Source: Pyrenophora tritici-repentis
Lineage: Eukaryota > Ascomycota > Dothideomycetes > Pleosporales > Pleosporaceae
DNA length: 64,000 bases
Direction of reading: 5' to 3'
Assembly (NCBI RefSeq): GCF_003171515.1
Contig: NC_089391.1
Coordinates: 4,092,001 to 4,156,000, forward strand
Positions 41,529 through 52,959 of the stretch are shown here, piece by piece (positions within the stretch are counted from its first letter, which is position 1; the number at the start of each line of letters is the position of its first letter). The notes under the pieces are model-generated. The model worked only from the letters and a program-made list of their open reading frames with translations, did no database searches and was not told where the DNA came from. The position numbers and the translations under genes are program-made.

Positions 41529-43148
41529 AAAGAGCTCCTAACTCGCCTGATCGAGATTCAGGTGTGCGGGGCTCGACTTGTCGACCCGCGAGACGTAGAT
41601 CTTCCGAGTAACACTAAGTATGTTGCCTTGAGCTATTGTTGGGGTCCTCCACCGTTTCTCCGCACGTTACAGAATACTATCAGAGTATTTCTTTCTGAAC
41701 AAGGGTTCCGAGATGAGAAGATGCCGCAAGTCCTTCAGAAAGCAATCGACATCACTCGGAGACTGGTTTTACGCTATATTTGGATCAACTGTCTGTGTAT
41801 TATCCAAGACGATCCCGACGACTGGACGCGCGAGGCATCCAAGATGGGAGCGGTGTATGAGAATGCACACTTGACCATAGCAGTTTCAGGTTCTTCTGGC
41901 GTGAACGACTCCTTTTTGCGCAAGATTGAGCTCTATGGCTTGACTCGTCGAATAACGGTCGCCAATCAAGGTGGTCTTCCGCCCGTTATTGCTGTACGCC
42001 ACACCTACCCTTCCGGTATCCACCACGGTCCGAAACAAGAGCCCTGGACAACTACGACATGGACGTATCAGGAGAAAGTCCTCTCAAGAAGACTGATCAT
42101 TTTCACTCCGGACGAGCTTCAGTAGATATGTCCTTCTCTCAAAACATGTGAGTGCCAATCTAAAGACCAACTATAGTCAGCCAATAACGTTGCAGTCTGG
42201 AATACTGATAACCAGAGCATGTTTGAGATGTGGCGCTCGGCCGTCCGAGATTACTCTACCAGGAAGCTGACTATGAGAAAAGACAAACTGTCAGCTTTGT
42301 CAGGTATTGCCGAAAGGATGTACGCATCTGGTGGAGCATCTAATCTCCGATACGTAGCTGGACTTTGGGATGATGGAGCGGCCAACCTTATGTACGATCT
42401 TAGTTGGCGTAAGACCAAGAGCCAGGACATCTTAATGAGCGCTACCTAACGTGCTCCCACTTTTTCATGGGCTGCCTACGATGATGAGGTAAGTTGGAGC
42501 CCATCTTTCCAGGCATGCAATTTCATCAAGTTTGAGGCCGTTACAAGTATGGAGGACAACAGGGCTCCGTACAGCGCGTTCAAGAGCGCGTCTTTGAAGA
42601 TCACTGGAGTGCTACTTCCCTGCACAATATCTCTTGAAGACGCACGATCAGACAGCTTTGAAAAATATTCCGTTGATGTTGGTTGTGCCAAGGCCATCTT
42701 ACATCATGATGGACTTATCCATGTTTCCGCAACACATGGACCAGAAGAAAACAACTTGCATATTGGACGAGAAGACTGCTCCACAGACTGTAATGCCCTC
42801 GGGCTAGGCGGACGGTCGGGCAATGCTAGTCTATTCTACCTCGGCAACTCTACATACCAAGACACAGGCACTCCGCTTCAGCAAATCTTTCTCGTTGTGG
42901 CTATGACCAAACAGCCCAATATTTACACTCGCCTGGGTGTCTTTCTGACCAGATACCCTTATGTTTCAGGGTCGCGTATACCGTACGAAGAGCTTGAGGC
43001 GACATTACGCATAGTTATCAAAGCCTATGACTATCTGGATACCGAAGAAGTAAAGATGAGCAAAGATGACAACCAAGAACCTCACCTTTCACAGGAAAAC
43101 ACTCTGGGCTGGGAGGACTCTGATATCCAGACAATCACAATCATCTAA
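41529..43148 (+). pseudogene. HET-domain protein, broken
   Basis: The HET core is recognisable: KYVALSYCWG, then a RYIWINCLCIIQDDPDDW block and YENAHLTIAVSGSSG, and further on the typical KLTMRKDKLSALSGIAERM and AGLWDD. In fungi HET domains trigger cell death in vegetative incompatibility and immunity-like responses. The 5' end is missing (the frame starts abruptly next to the tRNA-like relic). A TAG at 42123-42125 interrupts the frame, and a TAA near 42447-42449 and a join near 42480 disrupt it further. The TAG sits where a Trp codon is plausible, so TGG-to-TAG (RIP-type) is likely. The C-terminal part (42549-43148) remains open. Confidence 0.75.
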
Positions 43149-43455
43149 TCACTGACCATGGACATTCGCACACAAGCATGTTTTGCCAGGTAAGGGTGAG
43201 ACAAAAACCATTCAGGCTTAGCGTACCGTTCACAAACTACTGAAGAAAGCCGTGTTCGGTTATGTGCAAGAAATTAAAGCAGCGCGAGGTACGTCGTATG
43301 CTTATCAAACTACCTTTAGTAGACGGGTATGTCACATTGCAGTCAAACTCAAACACTGATACATAGAGAGACAGACAGAGACAAGTACATATTTTAATAA
43401 AATCTCATTCATCTAATACGCCCCACTATGCAGAATCAACATTTAAAACAAGAAT
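43149..43455. other. Spacer HET pseudogene / MFS transporter
   Basis: A convergent spacer with no recognisable features apart from an A+T-rich probable 3' UTR of the MFS gene. Confidence 0.4.
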
Positions 43456-45759
43456 CTAAAACTTCTCCATCAAATTTTTTCTCACAGTCCACATCCTGGC
43501 CCTCTTGCCATATATGTACATTGGAATAGAAAACATCATGCAGGCCAGCTGGATACCGCCGATTGCCAGGAAAGTGTTTTTGCTGCCTGCCGACTCGAGC
43601 CAGTGAGGAAAGAAAAGGGAGAAGATGAAGCCGTGGAGAACGTCTGGATATCTATTAGCAAGCAAGTCCGTTCAATGGATGAAAGGGGAAAGGGCTAAAC
43701 TCACTCTTTGAGAAATTCAGCGTAACAAGCGCCTCACCAGCATACATGCGGTAACTATCCACCACAAACGTAATTGCCGTCGTACTAGCCAACGAGCAAC
43801 CAAAACTAATAACACCAAAAAACACTGTCGGGACGATCCAGTTGTCCCTTTCTTCCGCACTCCATCCGAAACCCATTAGGCCAATAACGGTGCTGATAGC
43901 AATGGGTACGGCCATGAGGAGACGGAACTCAGGTTCGTAGACGCCATCGTTTTTGCGCGCCATGAAGCGGACGACAAGATCAGAGACACGGCCAGCTACG
44001 GCGGTGCCGAGGACACCGCCGATGAAGGGGGAAATGTAGACGAGACCGACTTGGAGCGGGGTAAAGTTGTAGGAAGTGTCTCGGTAGATGTGGGCTACGG
44101 ATTCGGAGAGGACAATGAGCCAGCCGACGGCGAGGGCATAGACGAGCGAGGACCAGAGAACGGCGGGGTAGGCGAAGAGGATGAAGGGGCGAATAGCCAC
44201 GCGGATCCATTTGTCCTTGACTAGACGGCCGTTGAATGGCTTGAGGGACTCGCGATAGGACTTTGCGGGGGCATCGCGGTAGTAGTCGGTGTAGTGGATG
44301 GAGAATTGCTCGGAGATGTGGTCGGCGTCTGATCCGGGGTTGGACGCGGGGCGCTCTTCGCCAGCCTGTTTCTCGGGGTCTGTCGCTGTAACCGGCGCGA
44401 CTTGTCCAAAGTAATCGTGAGCTGAGTGGGCGCTCATTGGAGATCGGGGAGTTGGTGGAGCGCTTGCGTGGCGGATATTGTCCTCGGCAAAGCCTACATG
44501 AGCGGATTTCTCAGTAGGCTCCGGGTCAGCGAATCCAACGTGGGTGTTCTTGTGACGTCTAGGAGCCTCTCCAGGCGAGGCCACGGGTGATGCTAGCGGC
44601 GATCCGACGGTTGGGGTGACGGGAATGGACTGTGCGTGTGTCGCATCCGCACTCTTGTGGTGCAGGTGTGGCAGATGGAAATGACCGTGTTGTTTACCAG
44701 GGCTCTTGCTACGAGCGCGGTTGTGACGTTTGGACGGCTTCGGTGCCCTGTCCCAGAAAGTCTCTGGCACAAAGAAGAAGATAAGGAAGAAGCAGAATCC
44801 AACGACAATGGATGTGATCCAAAATACCCATCTCCATCCCAAGGACTGCACAATGGCGGCGCTGACAAGGGGAATCAGGTTCTTGCCACCAAGGAGGAGC
44901 AGCGTGTAGATGCCGAGACGGTAGGCTCGCTCGTGAAGGAAGAAGATCTCGGCGATGGTGGCACTGGGCAAGCATTCGACTGGCGAGACAGCGAAACCTT
45001 GCACAATACGTGCCACAACTAGCGACGCATAGTTTGGCGACACGGCACACCAAATGGAGGAAATGGTGAAGAGGATGATGGCGGTCAAGTAGACGGGTCG
45101 CTTGCCAAACAGAATGGCAGTAGGCGATGCGACGACACTGCCGAGACCAAGTCCCAACATGTAGAGTCCGGTTGTCAAAGCAACTTGGGGAATAGTCACA
45201 TGGTACGTTTCAGCAACGTCGTTGAAGCCGGCGGCCAACAACGGCGTCATTCCACCTCCGATCATGCAGTAGAAGCCGAGAGAGACGAGGGCAAGATCAC
45301 GCCTGACCTGGTTCCAGTTCAGAGGGTCATTTGCCGAGTCCTCGGGCTGAGGGTCTAGGATGAAGCGGCCATCCTTTGTACGCTTCTTCTCTGGCCGCCG
45401 TGAACGAGACGATTGGCGGGAGCCATGCGATACAGTCCGCTGAGGCTGCGGTCGTGCCGACGTAGGCAGCGATGAGGCTGATGTGCGTGCGTGAGCGTGT
45501 TGGAGACCCAACGGTTCGTTGCGATTGTGCGTTCGCGAGAGGAGGATGACGGAGCCTAGTAGGAAGGAACGACATGTTAGCAGGCGCACTCAACCACACC
45601 GGGAAGGAGCGAATATATACCAGGCACTTCATCAGTCTGAGGGTCAGCCAAGATACCCAAGTTCCATCTCCGGCGCGGGGCATCCTTCTCTTGTGTCGAG
45701 GTAGGCGTGGAAACCTCATCCGGAGTCTGCGGCTTTCGCCAAGGAGCAAAGTTGACCAT
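43456..45759 (-). CDS. MFS transporter (DHA-type, long central loop)
   Basis: Three exons (45759-45619, 45553-43705, 43643-43456; introns 65 and 61 nt) give 725 residues. The cytosolic N-terminus is basic and Ser/Arg-rich and is followed by DPLNWNQVRRDL, the signature that precedes TM1 in fungal DHA-type MFS exporters. Six TM segments come next, then a long charged loop rich in His, Ser and Pro (about residues 330-490), then six more TM segments. The last exon encodes TM12 and the tail YGKRARMWTVRKN. Proton antiport of drugs or metabolites at the plasma membrane is likely, but the substrate is unknown. The MVNFAPW start has no in-frame upstream alternative that I see. Confidence 0.85.
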
Positions 45760-48007
45760 GGCAGCTTGTCAAATTCGCAGTAATCTGTAGCTGAGAAGAA
45801 GAGGTTGAGCTCGCGCAGGGCAACGAGAATCTATACCATTTGTTGTTGGGCTGGTACTGAGCAACCAAGCTTTCCATGACTAGTCCTTTCACCACCATGG
45901 GCACCACGAGGACCCTTTTCTCCACAACATCTCTTGGACCCCGGCACCTCTCGACGACGCCGCACGCGCACGATAAGGACAGGTGACAGGGAGTGGAGTC
46001 GACTCTCACCACGGAAGAGACATGTGGTTGCTGGCAAGCCATGCGCGTGCTCGAGAAAGCGTGTTATCGCTGGTCCATGGTTGTGCATATCGCGGCTGCC
46101 ATGGCGTAGCGCCGGCCTAATGACGCAGAGCCAAGAAGCGTGTGACCTGGGGCACAGGGTGCAAAACTCCCGCCATTGGTTCTTCAAGCTTACACCGCCA
46201 AATCAGACGAGCGTTGAACTCATGGTTCTGACACGCAAAGCACCGCCACATTTTGCTCACCTAGCCACGCTGAGACTTGAGCCGACCGTCTAGACCTGGA
46301 CGCGATTGTAATCTCTCTCCCGCCCTCTGCATTGATGAGCTTTCTGTTTCCAGTCATGATTCAGTCGTCAATTCCTCTAGACTTCACTTCAATTCAATTC
46401 ACCATCTGAACAGAAAATACGACAATGACGCAACTGTACATCAGGCAGCATGTCGGTCAATTGCGGCCTGAACAACCGATAATACCACGATCCGCGGCTC
46501 GCGTTGGGCCAAAACCAAAATACCCAACCCTGTCCACCGCAAAAGACGATCAATACGCATCCGGCACGATCGACCGTGTTGGAATCCCCATCAACCCCAT
46601 CTCATACACATGGACTTGCGGTCTTATATCGGTCATGTCACGATAAAACAATGCGGCGCGTGCGAAATACGTGCGAAGTTTGCTCTGCCATTGACCACCA
46701 TTCAACCCTTTCCTGCACCTAACCATGGAGTAGACTACAGTAAAAACTTTCTCATCTCCCCCCTCTTCCCATCGCGAGGTTTCCCCCGTATCCATCAGGG
46801 ATACACCCTTACTGATTCCTAGCCGGGGGAACGTGGTAAGAGTATCATGAGATCAGCATTGCCAATCTGCGCCTGCTTCAAGCGTCTTCGGCCCGCCCGT
46901 TGAAGCATATGTGGCCAAGGGAGCTTGCTTCTCACCTCATCTCGATGCTTTCTACGACTGAGTGCTCGACGCTAAGGTGGTGAGAGTGAGGTATCGAGAT
47001 CGTGGTGTGGATACGTTGCTGTTGGATTGGGTTTTTTTCTGTAGGCTGACGTGTGGTGAGATGCATGTACGTGAAAGTTGGGTTTAGAAGCATGGGGCGT
47101 GTGTGGGTGTGTGGGTTCCACGAGCATCTGACAACCCTTCCCTTGCTCTCCGCTGTTTAATGTTGCGATATCTTACGATATCTCCATCCACCTTCCCCAG
47201 CGCAATGTGGGGTAAGACCCCCCGTCGACCCACAACATAATCGCCATCTTAAACCCAAGACCCCCAAGACCAAAGTCCAAGACCCGAAATTCAAGTTTAC
47301 ACTCCCACATTCGAGGAACAAACAAAACACACACACGCGCTTGTAGCTCGCCCAGCGTCGTCGTCTTCCAATCCTCCCTCTCCCAATCCTCACATTTTCG
47401 CTGAACCGTGCATACATGCATGCGTGTGCCACACACATACACTAGCGCCTCATGGCAATCTTGGTACAGCGGTAGCGTGGGAGCACCGCCATGGCAGCAA
47501 GACACCGGCATCCGACGGCTTGCGCTAACCCGACATGCTGTCACCCCGCGTAGACTGCCGTGGGTTGTAAATTAGGTTAGTGGTGGTAGCTTGGTGGGGT
47601 AGATGCTGTGTTTCCAAGGTTTAGTATAAGTACTATAGGAATGAGGCGGAATGTGCATGTGGGACAATAAGAGGGTCTATGGGTAGTCGCCGCTTTTTGG
47701 TAGAGATGGATAGGAAAGACTTTTGTGAGTGTGGAAAATTGGTTTCGGTGATGAATGAGGGGTAAAGGGTCCATCATTGTGGGTTCAGGGTTCCATAGAT
47801 CTGTAACGGTGTTCTTACTGGTACCCCTAGGGTCCACGACGCTTGACCAACCGCGCGATTACCCTTTTTTCGGGATGCCTCTGAATTTCTAATTCCAGGG
47901 TCCAGTACGTTTATAGTGTGATTGAAAGAACATCATTCCTATCCCAACCCCTATCTCCTTATTAGTACCATGGTACGCATCCTGGGCGTACCAAACTATC
48001 CCACCCC
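45760..48007. other. 2.2-kb spacer without a clear gene
   Basis: It holds the MFS promoter and the AFG1 3' flank. Several short open frames occur on both strands, but none shows a domain or a credible splice pattern. A GT-rich stretch lies near 47040-47120. I call no gene. Confidence 0.4.
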
Positions 48008-49866
48008 TCACATACTATCCTCACGCCATCTACTCCTAACCTTCTGCCACCCTTCCATCTCACCCTTGCCACCCCTCTTCTCCAGCCCCAACCCCCTCTC
48101 CACCCACTCCTGACTGCCCATCTCACTGAGACGACTCAGCGCACGCGCGAACGCGAAACGTTCCTCGTCGCCAGAGAAGATGGATGAGTTTTTTAGCATG
48201 TCCATGTTCATGCCTAGGTCGTCCATTAGGTTGCGCATTACATCTGAGATTGCTTCTGTGCTGGGGGGACGTTAACCTCTCAGCTAGAAGGGAACAGGGG
48301 GAGGGAAGAACTTACTCTGGCTCTTGGGATTTGTTGGATGAGGCTTGAGAAGGGCTAGATGTAGATGTGGCGGCAGCGGGTAAGGTACCGGTCTTTGCAG
48401 ACGCGGTGACTGCATCGTTCATCTCGGATTCGTCTAAGAACAGGGCTGTCAATGGGACTGCAGTTGTCATCACAAGCTTCGCCTGCTCTCAGTCAGCTCC
48501 AATCCATCGCACCTCATATAACCAAACTCACCCTAGACTCATAAACCGCATCAATAAACGTGATGAACCTCCTCGCCAAGTCCCTACTCCGGTAGTTCAT
48601 ACCAGGTACCCCGGTGATAATGAAAGCCTCATACTGCCTCGTCAACTCCAAATAATCAGCCGCGCCGGTCGCACGCCCAATGATGTCGTCAAAGCTAAAC
48701 ACAGCACACTTGCCGCTTGCTTTCGGCACGCGAACCTCCCTGCCCCAGACCTCGTGGACAGCAGGATGCGGGGGGTCGTTCTGGAAATCGCCTAGGAAGC
48801 GGAACCAGCGGTCTACGTGCGTAGTGGCCGAGGCGTCAAGCGGGTGGTGGTATACGCCCGAAGGCGGACGAGGGATCTTGCGGTAGTCGGTTGAAGAGTC
48901 CAGATTAAGGACTGTGAGGCGCTTTTTCAAGAGATTGATGCAGGGGATGAAGCTTTCGCGCTGGATGCCGTTCTTGTAAAGGTCGTCTGGGTGTCGGTTC
49001 GAGGTTGTTACTATGACGGTTCCGTGGGCCATGAGGGATTCCATTAGGCGCCGGAGGATCATGGCGTCGGCGACGTCGGTGCATTGAAATTCGTCGAAGC
49101 AGAGGACGCTGGAGCGTTCGGCGATGTGGGCGGCGACAAAGGGTATGCTGTCGATGTCGTTGCCGTGTGTCATCTTCATCTTGTGGAGGTCCTTGTGCAC
49201 GCTTTGCATGAAGGCGTGGAAGTGGATGCGCGTTTTATTTTGGATATTCGGGGGGAGTGTATCGTAGAATAGGTCCATCATCATCGTCTTCCCTGAGCCT
49301 ACATCTCCAAACATGTATATGCCCTTTGGCAGTGTTTCGGGTATTGGCGGTAGTGGAGATGTCGGTTTCGGCGACGTGAGGAATGAAAAGAGCGACTTCT
49401 TGGGCGGTTGCAGAGACTCGATTGTGGGCTGACGTACGGGCGGTTGTGCGTATGATTTCAACATGTCGTGTAGGTCTTGCAGGTTCTTGATGATACCTCG
49501 CTGGTGTTCATCGTCTCGTAAACGTCCGGCCTCGACTCGCGCATCGTACTCAGCCATGGGTCCATGAGTTGTCTCCGGCTCTTCGGGTACATCTACTCTA
49601 ATCAGCTTTGGCTAGAATCTCTTGTAACTTTCCAGCCTACACTGTTGTGCTGCCTGCGCATATCTTCTGCATGCTCCCGGCGCAAAGAGACGTCCGCTCT
49701 GACCCGGCGCATTGCCTCGTACTCTCAAAGTGCCCTGACAACCCACGCATATTGCTCGTCTACCCCCATGTCCCGATATCCTCCTTCCTGCCACTACTCG
49801 TGTCGAACGCGGTCCAGCGCATCGCGAAAGCGTCCTCAGTCCCCGCAGAGCCTCGGATGAAGTCAT
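48008..49866 (-). CDS. AFG1: AFG1-like mitochondrial AAA+ ATPase
   Basis: Four exons (about 49866-49643, 49597-48532, 48482-48316, 48260-48008) give about 569 residues. Exon 1 encodes an Arg/Ser-rich mitochondrial presequence (MTSSEALRGLRTLSRC). Then come the conserved AFG1 start (MAEYDARVEAGRLRDDEHQRG), Walker A GDVGSGKT, Walker B VLCFDEFQ, the arginine-rich sensor region, and the C-terminal SRLSEMGSQEWVERG block in the last exon. Afg1/LACE1 is a matrix-side ATPase that promotes turnover of mitochondrially encoded respiratory subunits. The exon 1 donor could lie 2 nt away (GTGTAG or GTAGGC) with a matching acceptor shift. An insertion of low-complexity Ser/Thr/Ala sequence sits in exon 3. 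Confidence 0.88.
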
Positions 49867-50177
49867 GTTTCGAGCGCAGGACTAAAATCTTAAAAAGAGG
49901 CAACAAAGCAAAGATGTCAACTATACGCCCATATCATGGTGCAAGAGGAAGCGCAAGACCTGCCACGCGAGCAAAGAGACCCAGAACTGTGGAGCGACAA
50001 GCATGTGCCGGCCATGGTTTGAGGTCCCGCGGGGGGTTTCTCGCCCAAGCCTCGGCTTTCATTTCCGACTTCCGATGCGGCTGAAGTAGGGACAAGTCAC
50101 ACTAGAGTTGATCCACGTTCAAATCGTCCATTTCTCCATATAATCATATTACTTCATCCATCATTGTGTTCGATTCA
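49867..50177. other. Spacer AKR1 / AFG1
   Basis: A 311-bp tandem spacer holding the AKR1 3' UTR and the AFG1 promoter. I see no other feature. Confidence 0.45.
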
Positions 50178-52486
50178 TCATGCATCCTCCACTGCAGCCA
50201 CACTCTCATATCGTCCTCCATCATCCCCGCCGCTCCTCTGGTATCTCATCTTCGGCACCTCATACAGTCTAGTATAATCCACTCGCTCACCACCCAACCT
50301 GGCATACCCGCTTTCTTTTGATCCAAACATCGGACTACCGTCGCACCAAAACTCTTTGCAGTTGGTAACAATACCTCTTGAGAAGGGATTGCCCGCTCGT
50401 TGTCGCCGTCTCCGTTCTCCTTGACTGCCGTTGAGGGCAATGGTGAGGAATGTATCTATGCCAAGGAGACGTTTCCACTGCTGCCAAATAGAGGCTTTGG
50501 GCTGGGGACGCGCGGGAATGTCGCCTGTATCCTGACCAGAGCCAAACCCATTTGTTGTGTTGCCACTACCAGACACTTCTTGAGTTGTGTCACCAGTCGT
50601 GACAAACGTATTGAGTGCATCCGCAGGTGTTTTGTTATGTAAATGACCGCGCATGCTCTCGTACGTGGTGAGGTTACGTGCAATTTGAAGGAGCTGGACG
50701 CAAAGGAGCATAGTTACCCATGTGAGTTGGAAAGCTGCCCATATCGTCAAAACAATCGTGAACGGATCCTTGTTCAGAATCTTGCAAAGCTCTGGTGAGA
50801 TGACGGCACACTGCAAGAAGTCTTTGGGCGCGTCGCGAATTTCCAAGTCTGCAAACATCAGCCATATCCCTATATATGAAGGGAAGACTTACAGGCAAGT
50901 GCCAATCTCACAAAACAAATGATGCCAACCTCCAGACACAGTATGTACATGACGAAATGTCGATGGTTGTTGTTGGCTACACAGTTGTTCACCCATGGGC
51001 AGTGGCTGCTGCTGTTAGCGTCGTCTTCCACGTCGACTAGTCCACTTACTGGTCACTCTTTGCAACACAACGCTCGCATCGCTTGCAATGCTTACTACGC
51101 AAAGGCTTCCGTACCATACAATTGACGCAAAAATGTACCTCATCAAACTGCCGTAACTCCATGAGCTCATCAATGACAGCCTTGGACGCACTCCTACTAG
51201 AAGATTTAGGTACAAAACCGGGGTCTGTGGTCATGGTGAAGAGGTAGAAAAATGCGGTAAGTCCGTAAGCTGCCGCGAACATGAAGTTGAGAAAGAAGTT
51301 GGTCCGGATCGTTGCAGGAAGAACCGTCGTGACCCAACGAAGGCCGACCCAAAATAGTGTTCCGGCGAAGATGCCAGCTAGGAAAGGCTGCCATTCGTCA
51401 GTTCAGTGGTACCAACTCACGCGCACAACTCACAGTATGATGTATGGTCCTCATATTCGAGGGCGCCCAGTGTAACAGCTTCTGTGCGCCCCATTGCATG
51501 ACATATGCAACAATCAACGCTAGGGGTATTCCCATAAATGCCGGGTAATGGCTAACAAGATAAAGCGCAAAGAAGAGAATGGCAAACGGCCAAACGAATA
51601 TGAAGCGGTTCAGAAACCATCTGGTATCCTTTACGCCTGGAAGTGGAAATTGTCTTGGATTCCCGTTCCTGTCAAAGCCAGCTTCTGACAGAGCACGACG
51701 CCATTGCCGTGTAGTGTTCATTTCCTGTGCCGTCATCTCCGGTGTCTTTCCGTCATTGTTCTTCGCAAATCGATCCGCTCCGTACTCAAGCAACTTCTGT
51801 ATCGACCCCTGGCTTCCCTTGACAAGCGCCCAGTGTAACGCCGTAAAGCCTTGATCGTCCGTCGCATACACGTTCGCGCCCCAACGCAGAAACAGATCCA
51901 CACAGGAAGGATAGCCTTTGTATGCCGCCCACATAAGCGGCGTATGGCTCTGCGGGTCGGGAATGTCTACGGGTATGTCCTGATGCAGGAGCATGACGAT
52001 CTGGAAGACATTCCCGTCCAGAGTCGCGCTGTGTAGGAGGTTGAAGCCCTGGTCGTCGGTAAGGAGCGGATCGGCGCCGTGATCGAGGAGGAGGTTGACA
52101 ATGTAGTAATTGCAGCGCTTGGCTGCCCACAGCACAGGAGTTGCGACGGCATCACCGCCCTTTGCGTTGATGGGGGCCCCGGCTTGGATGAGGAAGTGGC
52201 AGAGGGCGTAATGATTGTTAATGGCGGCCCACTACACACACATTAGTTCCCTGGTTCTTGGGCTACTGAGAATACGCACATGTAGCGGTGTTATGCCCTG
52301 CTCGTCCTTGTACGTTGCATCGTACTTGCCGCCGTCGAAGAGTTTCTGTATAGCCGCAATCTCACCCAGTCGTGCCAACTGCATGATATCCTCCTCAACA
52401 GGAAGACTGGGCTTATCCGTCATCTCCTCAAGTTCATGGTCGCCTGTGGCGGTGCCGTTGCTTTGGGGTTGAGCACCCGACGCCAT
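50178..52486 (-). CDS. AKR1: Palmitoyltransferase Akr1 (ankyrin-DHHC)
   Basis: Five exons (52486-52280, 52231-51434, 51387-51050, 51005-50893, 50848-50178) give 708 residues in frame. An N-terminal acidic segment precedes about six ankyrin repeats (residues about 45-270; e.g. [40 protein letters not shown]). TM helices and the DHHC cysteine-rich domain follow ([23 protein letters not shown], then [19 protein letters not shown], completed only across the exon 3/4 junction). The TTYE motif comes later. Akr1 S-acylates proteins such as Yck2 at the Golgi. The catalytic tetrad is DHHC here; yeast Akr1 has DHYC. Confidence 0.93.
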
Positions 52487-52959
52487 CTCGGGGGTCCGCG
52501 ACGTGCTGTGTGGTAGCGATGATTCCGGATCGCTGCGTAACGCCTATGGAGGGCTTGGGCTTGTTTCCTGGCTAAAAGTTTGTGTAAAGGGGACATAGAT
52601 TGGGCTATCGCGTGCTGACAAGACTATATACAAGACAGGCTGAGGATGTGAGACTTTGCGGACGCGGAAGATGCGGCGTTCGCTATTTCCTAACCGCGAC
52701 CAATGCGCTCATAAGACATCCCTGCGCCCACTAACGCAAATCGTGGCGGTGCCACGCAAGCCACCTCCGCTTGAGCCTGCCTATGTAGATAAGCCTGAAA
52801 CCACCTATTTTATCACGTGATATGGTGAGACCGAAGGCCTCGGCCTAAGACTGCATCATTCAATGGTCTTGACAATTCCCAAACACAGCAGTAGACTAAG
52901 TAAGACTATAACCCCGGGAAAAGTCTCGTGTCATCATTGCAAGCTAACGACCTTGTATT
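52487..52959. other. Spacer ABCC / AKR1
   Basis: A 473-bp tandem spacer: ABCC 3' UTR and AKR1 promoter. I see no repeat or gene. Confidence 0.45.

Noticed and set aside
46034..47544. Several 70-130 codon frames in the MFS/AFG1 spacer
   Set aside because: They overlap each other on both strands, have no domains, and follow the local GT/AC skew.
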